Below are positions 44,525 to 53,141 of a stretch of 64,000 nt of DNA, in pieces; the stretch's first letter is position 1, and each line of letters begins with the position of its first letter. The stretch spans positions 62,001 through 126,000 of the forward strand of contig NZ_LAVS01000090.1 in NCBI RefSeq assembly GCF_000986865.1, read 5' to 3'. Both the position numbers and the translations under genes were made by a program. Source of the DNA: Rheinheimera mesophila (GTDB taxonomy: Bacteria; Pseudomonadota; Gammaproteobacteria; Enterobacterales; Alteromonadaceae). The notes beneath the pieces are model-generated. The model was not told the DNA's origin and searched no databases. It saw only the letters and a program-made list of their open reading frames with translations.

Positions 44525-47500
44525 TTAACTTGGAAGTTTGTTTTCGAATGTTTTGATGGATGCGTAACGAGTGAATAAGGTGAATGGCGATGCCGTGCCT
44601 ACCATGCTCACTTCAACTGAATAGTTTCTGGTGCCAGCTGTGGCCAGTGTGTCGATGAAGGTTGCACCTGCATTGCCGCTCCAATAAGTCTCTGCGTCGA
44701 GCGACTCATAGGAGCCTGATAATGTAGTGTCAAAAGTTGCTATTGCAGTGCCGTTACGCTTTAACACCAACCTGACGATAAATGACTTATTTGTCAGGTT
44801 TCCTGACGCTTTAGCAGAGACGTAGGCGTTTGCTGAAATCTCTACAGGGAAACCATCAGAACTATGAGCACCAGCAAAAACAGTGAGTATTGCCCCAGAA
44901 GTACTGGATCCTGAACCACTCTTAGATTCTATGATTTTCCCAGCAAAGAACTCACTTTTTATAAAACCGGTACCATTAGCCTTTATAAAAAATAATGCGT
45001 TTACATCCGTTTTTGCTCCAGATCCAGCCCAAATCAAATAGGTACCATCATTCCAAACCTCTATCCTTGTCCCTGTACCTTCACTTGTCACTAACTTGCC
45101 TTGTATAGAGACATTTCTGATAGTTACATTACCTAACGAATCGACTGCAAAAAGTGCATTGGCTAAATTTTTAGTACCGGTGCCATACCAAAAAGGAAAA
45201 GCACCATTTCCCATTTCAGCACGGTAACCACTTGTGGCCGTTTGAAAGTTATTACCTACCAAATCACCAACAAATACCCACTTTTGGCGACCGCTATCCC
45301 AGTAAAGCTGTACAGCACCTGCAGAATTCGATAACCGGAATGTGTTGGCTCTAAATTCCAACGTATTAGTGGCGCCGTCCACGACTAAGCCGGTGACTGT
45401 TGATACACCGCCTACCGTGGTTGTAACACCTAAGTATGCCCTGCCGCTGATATTACCCAGCTCGTCTATGGTGGCCTGCAGACTTAATGACGCAAGAGCC
45501 AGCTCGCCATCTAAATTATTTACTTGAGCAGATAACTGGGTAGTAGCTGATACCGCACCATCAGCCGTGGTTTTGGCCTGCTGTGCCAGCTGGTTCGTTG
45601 CACTGAGCCCGGTTGTTGAGTTGTTAACTGTGGCCGTCAAGCTGTTTATAGCGCTTGTCGCACCATCAGCCGTTGTTTTAGCTTGCTGGGCCAGCTGGTT
45701 CGTAGCGCTGAGACCACTTGTTGGGTTGTTAACTGTTGCCGTCAAGCTGTTTATAGAGCTTGTCGCACCATCAGCAGTTGTTTTAGCTTGCTGCGCCAAC
45801 TGGTTCGTAGCGCTGAGACCACTTGTTGGGTTGTTAACTGTTGCCGTCAAGCTGTTTATAGAGCTTGTCGCACCATCAGCAGTTGTTTTAGCTTGCTGCG
45901 CCAACTGGTTCGTAGCACTGAGGCCGGTTGTTGGGTTTGTAACTGTTGCCGACAGGCTATTTAAAGCTGTCGTTGCACCATCAGCCGTTGTTTTGGCTTG
46001 CTGGGCAAGTGTAAAAGTTGCGCTCAGCCCTGTTGTAGCGTTATCTACTTTCCCTTGCACTATGCTTAGAGTTTCTGCTGTACCATCTGCTTGAGATTCA
46101 ACCTGGTCCAACCGGACGAGCTGTGCATTAGCACCAGCCTGTAACTGCAGCACCTGCGATGCTCTGGTAATCGTTTCTGTTTGAAGAAGAATGCTGACTT
46201 GTTTGATCTCAGCACGGCGGTCACCATCATCAAAAATACTGTTTATCTGTTCAATAATGGATACCCGGGCGTCCTCCCCTTCGGCTTGCTCTACTATGGC
46301 CAGCGCATCATCAATTATTTGCTGCACTTCAGCCACAGTTGGAACTTCACCCACTGCAGCATCTATTTGCTCTTGCAAACCCGCCTGAACCTGAGCCAGT
46401 ACATCATCAAATATCGAAGCACCAACATCTTCACCAATCAGGTCTACGATATTTGAGGCGTTTGCCGTCGTGGTAGCAATTCGACTTACCCAGGCCGAGC
46501 TGCCTGTATAGTTTACTGTTCTGGCAAAAATGGTGTATTCAGTACCGTATTGAAGGCCAGCGAACACCATTGATATGCCGCGGCCCCGGACCACATCTGT
46601 CGTATCTATTGCAAATTCAAATTCGGTACCCAGGCCAGCGCCAGAGAGAACCGGCCTGGCCTCAATTTCAAAGTTCCCCACAGTGAACTGAATATCAGTG
46701 GGCGCCAATGGCACTGTTACATTGAACGAGATATTTGCAGGTGGTGACCAGGTACCGAGTGTGCCGACTGCATAAACCTTAATTGTGTAGGACCCAACCG
46801 CTAAACGCGGCAAGTCTATGTTTCTAACAAAACTTTCTCGCTCGAAAATAGTATTCCCAGACTGCTCTATTTTTACGACATAACGGCGTATAAAGGCGTT
46901 ACTCTCAGAGGACCACAAAAGCCGGCCACCAGAGTTGAACGTAGGGTCAACGACAATATTAAGCGCTGTCGGTGCCGGGATGTTGGTCGGATCACCCAGG
47001 TTAGTACCACCTACACGGTCAGAGTAGGCCACACCAGACCATGGATAGATCGCGTTCTGGTGCTCAATAAACTCGAAGTCGACGTCACCATCTTCACGTA
47101 GTTTGCACTGCTCTACCCTGAATGGCTTTTCATCCCAGCCGCGGGTATCGTCGCTAATACCAACGATGTCGCCTGGCTCTACTACGATGGCAGGTGGTGA
47201 TGCGGTAAAGCTAACTTCCATCCGGTTGCGGCTGCGCTTCGCCACAATCTCAGCCATTTGATAGGCTTCTGCTTTATTGGTGATAGTGTCGAACTCAAAG
47301 CTCTGCTCTAACAATACGCCGTTATCTTCGGCTAACCATTCTGCAAACAGCGGGTCGTTGGCATCCGGATAATGTACTTCGTCACGCTCGTAGTTCGTCA
47401 GCTTGTTAGGAAAGCGAATAATAACCCGGTTGTAACGATCGTTTTTACGGCCGGCTTTGCTCTTTATTGGGCCTGTGATTAGGGCGTAGTTTTGTCTTAC

Positions 47501-48391
47501 GCTGTGTCCATGACCAAAAAAGAAAACTGGATCCCCTTCCTTTTCACACACCAGGCGCAACTGGCCACTGCCAATAGGCATCATGCCGCGCATACCAGAA
47601 AGCATTTGCTTTACATTACTGAATACTGACTTACCAGTATCAATGACCAGGTTGCCGGTGATCCGGGCATGTGTAACGGCTGATGTTACCCCATTGATAG
47701 TTACATCACTGGTGATCTGTTCGTCAGCCCAGTGTGCGGACTCGATAAATGACTGCTGAAGTAGCCTGCTTAAACTCAGGCCTTTGCCGTAAGTGGTATT
47801 TGTAAGATAGTCCAGCAACTGCAGCGGTAGGTTTTCACTGTAGGCAGTCTGGCCATTGCGCGGGTCGTAAATTTTTCGGCCGGCTATCCGGGCTGTGACC
47901 TCAGGTTCTCCCCTCCAAACGCTTTGGCTTTCGTCCATCTGCAGACGTAAGTGTATATAGGCTAAACCTTGTAGCCGATGATCAGCAGTCCAGTTCGGAA
48001 TGCCTGTAGTCAAGGGGGCTTGGTCATAAGCACCATTGCAGCGTTGTACCGTAAACCATTTGCCACCGCCCTGCTTATTCCAGCGCGGATCCACTTCTGA
48101 CACGCCATCAAAGTAAAGTTCTGAAATAGCCTCAATTGGCCCCTCACAGAACACGATGATCAAATGTAAGAACTCGTTTTTAGCACCACCATCGGCATCA
48201 GTTACATACTTGTGAACTTTAATGCCGCCGATCCGCCTGGTTCCGTATACAACCGGTATTGGATGATCACTCCCCTGCTTCTCTACGGTAACGGCCTGAG
48301 CAGCCGGCATATCTGGAGTTGGCACCAGCCAGGAGAGTATTTTTTTAAATGGCTTGGTTACAGCTTTCCAAATACCGCTAAAAAAACCCAT
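44525..48391 (-). CDS. J-like tail tip / host-specificity protein
   Basis: A 1288-residue protein. The N-terminal half (GSDHPIPVVYGTRRIGGIKVHKY, VWRGEPEVTARIAGRKIYDPRNG, VRFPNKLTNYERDEVHYPD-like core) matches lambda J and related phage tail tip proteins. A fibronectin III-like segment (PTDIQFTVGNFEIEARPVL) follows near residue 560. Residues about 770-950 hold five near-identical 35-residue repeats with the core LAQQAKTTADGA, which predict an alpha-helical coiled coil. The C-terminal third is beta rich, with SGRAYLGVTTTVGGVSTVTGLVVDG. It assembles at the tail tip and contacts the receptor. It starts on the last base of the upstream gene. Confidence 0.9.
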   Translation of the reverse strand: MGFFSGIWKAVTKPFKKILSWLVPTPDMPAAQAVTVEKQGSDHPIPVVYGTRRIGGIKVHKYVTDADGGAKNEFLHLIIVFCEGPIEAISELYFDGVSEVDPRWNKQGGGKWFTVQRCNGAYDQAPLTTGIPNWTADHRLQGLAYIHLRLQMDESQSVWRGEPEVTARIAGRKIYDPRNGQTAYSENLPLQLLDYLTNTTYGKGLSLSRLLQQSFIESAHWADEQITSDVTINGVTSAVTHARITGNLVIDTGKSVFSNVKQMLSGMRGMMPIGSGQLRLVCEKEGDPVFFFGHGHSVRQNYALITGPIKSKAGRKNDRYNRVIIRFPNKLTNYERDEVHYPDANDPLFAEWLAEDNGVLLEQSFEFDTITNKAEAYQMAEIVAKRSRNRMEVSFTASPPAIVVEPGDIVGISDDTRGWDEKPFRVEQCKLREDGDVDFEFIEHQNAIYPWSGVAYSDRVGGTNLGDPTNIPAPTALNIVVDPTFNSGGRLLWSSESNAFIRRYVVKIEQSGNTIFERESFVRNIDLPRLAVGSYTIKVYAVGTLGTWSPPANISFNVTVPLAPTDIQFTVGNFEIEARPVLSGAGLGTEFEFAIDTTDVVRGRGISMVFAGLQYGTEYTIFARTVNYTGSSAWVSRIATTTANASNIVDLIGEDVGASIFDDVLAQVQAGLQEQIDAAVGEVPTVAEVQQIIDDALAIVEQAEGEDARVSIIEQINSIFDDGDRRAEIKQVSILLQTETITRASQVLQLQAGANAQLVRLDQVESQADGTAETLSIVQGKVDNATTGLSATFTLAQQAKTTADGATTALNSLSATVTNPTTGLSATNQLAQQAKTTADGATSSINSLTATVNNPTSGLSATNQLAQQAKTTADGATSSINSLTATVNNPTSGLSATNQLAQQAKTTADGATSAINSLTATVNNSTTGLSATNQLAQQAKTTADGAVSATTQLSAQVNNLDGELALASLSLQATIDELGNISGRAYLGVTTTVGGVSTVTGLVVDGATNTLEFRANTFRLSNSAGAVQLYWDSGRQKWVFVGDLVGNNFQTATSGYRAEMGNGAFPFWYGTGTKNLANALFAVDSLGNVTIRNVSIQGKLVTSEGTGTRIEVWNDGTYLIWAGSGAKTDVNALFFIKANGTGFIKSEFFAGKIIESKSGSGSSTSGAILTVFAGAHSSDGFPVEISANAYVSAKASGNLTNKSFIVRLVLKRNGTAIATFDTTLSGSYESLDAETYWSGNAGATFIDTLATAGTRNYSVEVSMVGTASPFTLFTRYASIKTFENKLPS
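45555..46079 (-). repeat. five tandem 105-bp repeats inside the J-like gene
   Basis: The landmark GCACCATCAGC recurs at 45555, 45660, 45765, 45870 and 45975, exactly 105 bases apart, with a degenerate sixth copy at 46080. The central units are almost identical. Each encodes 35 residues (GLSATNQLAQQAKTTADGAT...), so unit gain or loss would keep the frame. Confidence 0.92.
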
Positions 48392-48945
48392 TATTCACCG
48401 CCCCATTTCAGATCTTTTTTCACTTGGGCAGCGAACTCGAGGCCTTTATCATTTGGGTAAAACCTGCGCTGGCTTGCATCGGTAGAACGTCTACCTCGGG
48501 GGGCTTCAAAGTCGGCCCACTCGCTGGTTAAAGGCGTGGTGATTTGAGACTCTCCTTTGGAATCTGAAACGTCAGGGGCATTTAGTAACCAGGTATGTAA
48601 CAAAACAGGATTAGGTATTACTTCGCCCTGGTCAGTCAGGTAGGCGCGGAAAATGTAGGCGTAACGGTTGATCTGATTAACACCCAACATCAGTGCAACC
48701 ATGCTTTGGTCGGCCGCTGTAAATGCCAGGCCAATTTCGCCTATGCGTAGCTCAGCGTTGAAGGTTGGAGCATCCATCCCCAACAAAAGGCCATTAGCTT
48801 CAAAGATTTCGCCCTGCCAGTTCACCGGATAACCACAGTCGGTCATCCGTAACGTAACGTTGTTGGCCAGCTCCAACCGGATCAAATGGCAATAGTCGTG
48901 CTCGCCGGCAATAGCTGCAGCGACCTGTGGTGTTACTTGAAGCAT
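48391..48945 (-). CDS. distal tail protein, DUF2163/BR0599-like
   Basis: A 184-residue protein, MLQVTPQVAAAIAGEHDYCHLIRLELANNVTLRMTDCGYPVNWQGEIFEANGLLLGM. The pattern of a short helical start, then beta strands with a conserved W-x-G-x-x-F near residue 45 and a basic RRSTDASQRRFYPNDKGLEF end, resembles the DUF2163 / phage BR0599 family found between tape measure and J-like genes. It probably forms part of the tail hub. It abuts J by one overlapping base. Confidence 0.72.
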   Translation of the reverse strand: MLQVTPQVAAAIAGEHDYCHLIRLELANNVTLRMTDCGYPVNWQGEIFEANGLLLGMDAPTFNAELRIGEIGLAFTAADQSMVALMLGVNQINRYAYIFRAYLTDQGEVIPNPVLLHTWLLNAPDVSDSKGESQITTPLTSEWADFEAPRGRRSTDASQRRFYPNDKGLEFAAQVKKDLKWGGE

Positions 48946-48949
48946 GAGT

Positions 48950-49555
48950 TTATAAAACCTCGATTACATCCAGTTCGAAGGTTGAGAAGCCAGCACCTGA
49001 GACGGCTGACTCGAATTCTTGTGCGTCACGTACCAAACGAACAGTAAATGGAACGTCTTTTACAATTGCTGCGGTACCGATTGGCAGATCCGCACACAGT
49101 TGAGGGAATATTTGTATTGTCAGCTGCCCTGATACATTGCTATTTGCATCAGCGGTAACCTGGTACACCTTTGTGTGGTTGGAGAAACGAATAAAATCAC
49201 CTGTTAACAGCTGCCCGGTAACAGGGCCGGAGAATCCTTGCATTTGCACTTGGGTCGAACCCGCTGTTGCTAATGAGCGCACAGTTGGGCTTCCACTCGA
49301 TACTCCACGTGGTTTGCTGTACACAGGCAGTGTTGTATCAAACACCCCATAACGACCGTTTTGACTAAACACCCAGGCCATTAACTGCCGTATCTCAGCT
49401 TTATTAAGCGGCACTGTTGTTAAAGTGAACTCCCAGCGCTGAGCTGGTATTTTGCGAACATGCTGGATCAAGGCCTTACTTTCGGTTGCAGTCGTTGGGC
49501 TATTGGAAACTAACCTTGATTTATTGAACCTCACAAATGCCGGTAAGTTTGCCAT
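48950..49555 (-). CDS. distal tail protein of unknown family
   Basis: A 201-residue protein, MANLPAFVRFNKSRLVSNSPTTATESKALIQHVRKIPAQRWEFTLTTVPLNKAEIRQLMAW. It is beta rich. Located between the tape measure and the DUF2163-like gene, it fits the position of lambda M/L or DUF2460-like baseplate-hub proteins. The family is not certain. Its ATG overlaps the tape-measure stop region by one base. Confidence 0.7.
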   Translation of the reverse strand: MANLPAFVRFNKSRLVSNSPTTATESKALIQHVRKIPAQRWEFTLTTVPLNKAEIRQLMAWVFSQNGRYGVFDTTLPVYSKPRGVSSGSPTVRSLATAGSTQVQMQGFSGPVTGQLLTGDFIRFSNHTKVYQVTADANSNVSGQLTIQIFPQLCADLPIGTAAIVKDVPFTVRLVRDAQEFESAVSGAGFSTFELDVIEVL

Positions 49556-52500
49556 TAGTATATTTTCACTCCCTGATCTTCCAGAGATTGCACAAGCATC
49601 CCGGATATTGCACCGCGATTGCTCATAAGAAGATCAATCAGGCCCTCGTTGTTCAATGCCGACAGATTGAAATGCACATCTAACTTTTTAGCGCCAGGCT
49701 CTATTGTTGGGCGATTACTGGCCTGTGGGGTGCCACGCAGGAAATTGGTTAAATCTTGGTTTTGCCGAGGGCTTAAAACACGCTCGCCTTTATCCAACAA
49801 CCAAGTACCCTCTTTTGGTATGTAATCAAGGCCGCTGTGAGCCATACCTGCTATTGTTGAACCTGCAGCTGCTATTGCGCCCGCAGCTAATGGACTTGTT
49901 GCTGCGGTTGCCGCCGCCATCGCTGCTGGCGCTAGTCCGGGGCCAACAATAGGAATTGCGGCAGTAGAAGCAAAGGCATTGATACCGGCTAACATGACAC
50001 CCGCCGTCGATTGCCCTGTTACTTGGGCTATATAGCCAGCGGCTGCAGCAGTACCCATTGTTTTTTCGAGGGCAAAGTTGATAAGCTTCTGAGCGCCGAC
50101 CCTGATCAGCATCCGAATAGTTTCTTCTGCCATATTTCTCAGCATGTCAGACAGGCTAAAATTACCGGTGGTTACGAAGTCGTAAAGAGCATCTTCAAGG
50201 CCACCAAATGCAGAGGTAAACATATCCTCCATCTGGCCAGCAATATCACTGACCTGATCGCTCCAGTTCGCCCAAGCTTCGTCCCAGCCGTTGGTCCAAT
50301 CGCCACGCATTTCGTCTTCACGGGCGTAATAATCTTCCATCATTTGCAGCCGGGTACTTAACTGCTCGTCCAGCATTTCTATTTGGCTGTCGTACTCTTC
50401 TTTAGAAATAGAACCGGTGGCAAAGTCGGAGGTAGAGCGGTCGCGGCTGCGCTGAACATCACGCTCAATTGAATTGCGTTCGCCCTGGCGTTCACGCGCA
50501 CGATCGCCCATACCAAAGTTGGCCAGAGCATCGCCGTATTGCTGTTGCTGGGCCTGAATTTCACTCTGAAGGTTTTGCTGATAGGCGGTTAAGCGGTTGA
50601 TCTGCTCACGGCTCTTAATCTCCCGTTCCAGCTCGACATTACGCTGTAACTGAGTGCGGATAGCGCTTTCTTCGGCCAACAGGCTTTTTTGCTGAGCGGT
50701 AAGGGTTTTCTTTTCTTTGATATCAGCGAGCTGCTGCTCGAACTTGATCAACTGCTTTTGTGCTTCACCCAGCTTTTGGTTTGAGTCCAACTGCTCACGA
50801 AGTGTTGCTTCCTGTTGGGCCAACTGCATCATGTACACTTTGGCTGAGTCGTCAGAGACTTTTTTAGTAGTTTCTTTAAACTTTTCTTCGATAGCCGCTA
50901 AGCCTTTGGCAACCGAAGCTGGCGATAAAAGCGCACTGTTTGGATCGGCCGCTCTTATTTTGTCGAGGTTGGCGTTGTACTCTTTTATGGCCGCGGCTTT
51001 TTGTTCTTCTTTGGATTTACCTTCATCCAACAGCTTGTTTATTTTCTGCTGTGCAGCAATGGATTCTTTATCTAATTGTGCTTGAAGCCTTTCACCGTCA
51101 GCCTGCATTTCAGACATCCACAACTGAGTTTCCAGCAGTCTGACAACTTCTTTTTGCTGCTCAATTCTTGAATTATCAGCCCGGACAAATTGCTGATTTG
51201 GCGTTGTCATTCCCGCTGTTGGGCTAGTCTCCAGCTCAGTTAGTTTCTTTCTGGCTTCTTCCAGCTGGCTTTGCAGTGTGTCTGAACGTCCGAGATTTAA
51301 TATGGAGTCCCAAGCCTCTGTACTGCCATTTTTGATCGCTTTCCACGCTTGTTCGATATAACCAAGGTTATCAACAATAACCTGAGTGCGTTGTTCAGTC
51401 GCCTCAGCGTATGCATTCATGGCTAACGTGGCAGCGTCCTGGGTCTTACCTTGCTTTTCAAGCGCAACGATCTGCTCATAAATATCAGCAGTGAGGAAGT
51501 TATACTTTTCGTTTAGCTCAGCAACTGATTTAGCCGGGTCCTTGGCCAGTGATTCGAATTCTTTTACTGTGTCGGAAACGGCCTTACCAACAGTGTTTTC
51601 CATGAGAACTGCTGAACGGCTGACCATTTCTAGCTGTTCAGAGGTGAACTTGCCAGTAGTAGCAGCTTCAGCAATAGCTGCTGATGCCTGGCGCTGGGTG
51701 CCGGAAATATCGTCGATACGCTTTGCCATTTCAGCCAGACTATCGGTTGTTACGCCTGTACTGTTGCCAGTGAAGACAATGGCCTGACGGAATTTATCGG
51801 CCTCAATGCTTCCCTGGTAATAAGCCAAAGCCATTACACCTAATCCAGCAGCCGCAACTGTGAGGGGGTTGATAAGCCCTAGGATGTATCCAGTTAACGC
51901 CCGGGCGGCTGGGCCTGCTCCACCGAACATATCTTTAAGTTGTCCACCTTGCTGCAGAAAAACCAAGAGCGGATCTTGCCCGCCCGCCAGTGACGTAAAA
52001 ATATCCGTGAACTGCGCTGGTACATTTCGTAAAGCTGCGTTCATTGCCCGGCCAGACATCGCATTTTTGCCCATCTGAACATCAATGCCACTGAGCGCTG
52101 CCCTGGATTGATTAATGGTGTTATTTAACCGGTTGAATTCCGCCTCATCTATGAGGCCAGAGCTAAATCCCTGCTGTAATTGCTCTTGCATCTTGTCCAG
52201 CTCTGCCATTTTTCCAATGGTTGGATCAATCTGCCGAACCAGTTTAGAGAATTCCCGCTGCTGTGCGCTAAACGCGCTGTTGGTTTCCATTACCTCGCGG
52301 CGCATATCGCCGATTGCAGCGGAATAACGGGTGTAAGCTGCTTCATCTATCAAGCCAACACTTTTATGTTTTTCTAACTGCTGCTGCATTTTTTCCAGTC
52401 GGTTAAACTCGGCTACAACCGGGTCTATTTGCCCGATAAGGCTCTGCAATTCGTCTTTTTGGCGCTTCACAGCTTTATTCATTTTGTCTAACGCACGTTC

Positions 52501-52581
52501 AGTTCTGGTTGCTCCTTCTTCAAAACTGCCGGTATTGGCAATGACGTTTAACGTCAGGTTACCTATGCTGCGTGTTGACAT
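49555..52581 (-). CDS. phage tail tape-measure protein
   Basis: A 1008-residue protein with a TMP N-terminal region (MSTRSIGNLTLNVIANTGSFEEGATRTERALDKMNKAVKRQK) and long helical coiled-coil segments. A hydrophobic block (ALTGYILGLINPLTVAAAGLGVMALAYYQG) lies near residue 235, and further hydrophobic stretches (TAAAAGYIAQVTGQ..., AASGSTIAGM-like) occur near the C terminus. Tape-measure proteins set tail length and take part in DNA injection. At about 1.5 Angstrom per residue, 1008 residues predict a tail of roughly 150 nm (inference). The gene follows a terminator and a moron-like gene and precedes the distal-tail genes. Confidence 0.92.
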   Translation of the reverse strand: MSTRSIGNLTLNVIANTGSFEEGATRTERALDKMNKAVKRQKDELQSLIGQIDPVVAEFNRLEKMQQQLEKHKSVGLIDEAAYTRYSAAIGDMRREVMETNSAFSAQQREFSKLVRQIDPTIGKMAELDKMQEQLQQGFSSGLIDEAEFNRLNNTINQSRAALSGIDVQMGKNAMSGRAMNAALRNVPAQFTDIFTSLAGGQDPLLVFLQQGGQLKDMFGGAGPAARALTGYILGLINPLTVAAAGLGVMALAYYQGSIEADKFRQAIVFTGNSTGVTTDSLAEMAKRIDDISGTQRQASAAIAEAATTGKFTSEQLEMVSRSAVLMENTVGKAVSDTVKEFESLAKDPAKSVAELNEKYNFLTADIYEQIVALEKQGKTQDAATLAMNAYAEATEQRTQVIVDNLGYIEQAWKAIKNGSTEAWDSILNLGRSDTLQSQLEEARKKLTELETSPTAGMTTPNQQFVRADNSRIEQQKEVVRLLETQLWMSEMQADGERLQAQLDKESIAAQQKINKLLDEGKSKEEQKAAAIKEYNANLDKIRAADPNSALLSPASVAKGLAAIEEKFKETTKKVSDDSAKVYMMQLAQQEATLREQLDSNQKLGEAQKQLIKFEQQLADIKEKKTLTAQQKSLLAEESAIRTQLQRNVELEREIKSREQINRLTAYQQNLQSEIQAQQQQYGDALANFGMGDRARERQGERNSIERDVQRSRDRSTSDFATGSISKEEYDSQIEMLDEQLSTRLQMMEDYYAREDEMRGDWTNGWDEAWANWSDQVSDIAGQMEDMFTSAFGGLEDALYDFVTTGNFSLSDMLRNMAEETIRMLIRVGAQKLINFALEKTMGTAAAAGYIAQVTGQSTAGVMLAGINAFASTAAIPIVGPGLAPAAMAAATAATSPLAAGAIAAAGSTIAGMAHSGLDYIPKEGTWLLDKGERVLSPRQNQDLTNFLRGTPQASNRPTIEPGAKKLDVHFNLSALNNEGLIDLLMSNRGAISGMLVQSLEDQGVKIY

Positions 52582-52592
52582 ATTTTTCCCAT

Positions 52593-52615
52593 AAAAAAAC
52601 CCGCCGAAGCGGGTT
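52593..52615 (-). terminator. UUCG-tetraloop terminator after the moron-like gene
   Basis: On the minus strand, AACCCGC-TTCG-GCGGGTT is followed by a run of seven T. This is a strong intrinsic terminator between the gene at 52633 and the tape-measure start codon. Confidence 0.92.
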
Positions 52616-52632
52616 GTTGTTTATAAATTCAA

Positions 52633-53088
52633 CTAACTCTTAAGAGTAATGGTTACTTCTACATCTTGGCCGTACAGTTTCTTAATGTTCTCTTGCATAG
52701 ACTTTAAATCAGTTGTCGGACTGAGTTCAGGAAAATCAACTACATCGAATACATTAGGGTCGTAATTTTGATTAAAAGTACATGCCCCAGAAATACCATT
52801 ACTAATTTGAGGATTAATAACTAAATCTTTAACAACCCCACCTGAAACTTTATGTTTGTAATATTTGGAAAAATGAACAAGCACTTTTAAATCGTCAGTC
52901 TTTGGCTCTATTTCGAAGAACTTGACCTCAAAAGCCCCTTGAAAAGAACTCGCCGATAATATTACATGAGTTACATTCATAAGGTCTGAAAAGCTACTTA
53001 GGTTTAAAACGAATTTTCTCTTTTTCCAAATATCAGCTGCATCAAAACCAGAATCATGAACAAATAACAGACAATCTTTTTGAACCAT
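52633..53088 (-). CDS. unknown moron-like protein between tail chaperones and tape measure
   Basis: A 151-residue protein, MVQKDCLLFVHDSGFDAADIWKKRKFVLNLSSFSDLMNVTHVILSA, with no membrane segment and no family I recognise. The pattern is mostly beta strands with a helical C terminus (MQENIKKLYGQDVEVTITLKS). It interrupts the normally adjacent G/GT and tape-measure genes, looks more AT-rich than its neighbours, and has its own ribosome site (AGGAG), a -10 (TATAAT) upstream and a strong terminator downstream. That layout is typical of morons expressed from the prophage. A role in superinfection exclusion or host change is possible but not shown. Confidence 0.75.
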   Translation of the reverse strand: MVQKDCLLFVHDSGFDAADIWKKRKFVLNLSSFSDLMNVTHVILSASSFQGAFEVKFFEIEPKTDDLKVLVHFSKYYKHKVSGGVVKDLVINPQISNGISGACTFNQNYDPNVFDVVDFPELSPTTDLKSMQENIKKLYGQDVEVTITLKS

Positions 53089-53095
53089 AGAAGTA

Positions 53096-53137
53096 CTCCT
53101 AAATTAAGAATACCCATTATGGTTACATACTATTATA
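53096..53137 (-). promoter_or_regulatory. putative promoter (-10) and ribosome site of the moron-like gene
   Basis: Reading the minus strand, TATAAT lies at 53137-53132 just after the GT stop codon, and AGGAG at about 53100-53096 is eight bases before the ATG. The -35 region (AATGAA) is poor, so promoter strength is uncertain. Confidence 0.5.
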
Positions 53138-53141
53138 AAAT

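Noticed and set aside
45555-46079. Possible CRISPR array because of regular spacing
   Set aside because: Units are contiguous 105-bp copies without unique spacers and encode a continuous protein.
45567-46094. Plus-strand open frame with repeated segments opposite the tail tip gene
   Set aside because: It is the antisense image of the 105-bp coding repeats; the repeats fit the J-like frame.
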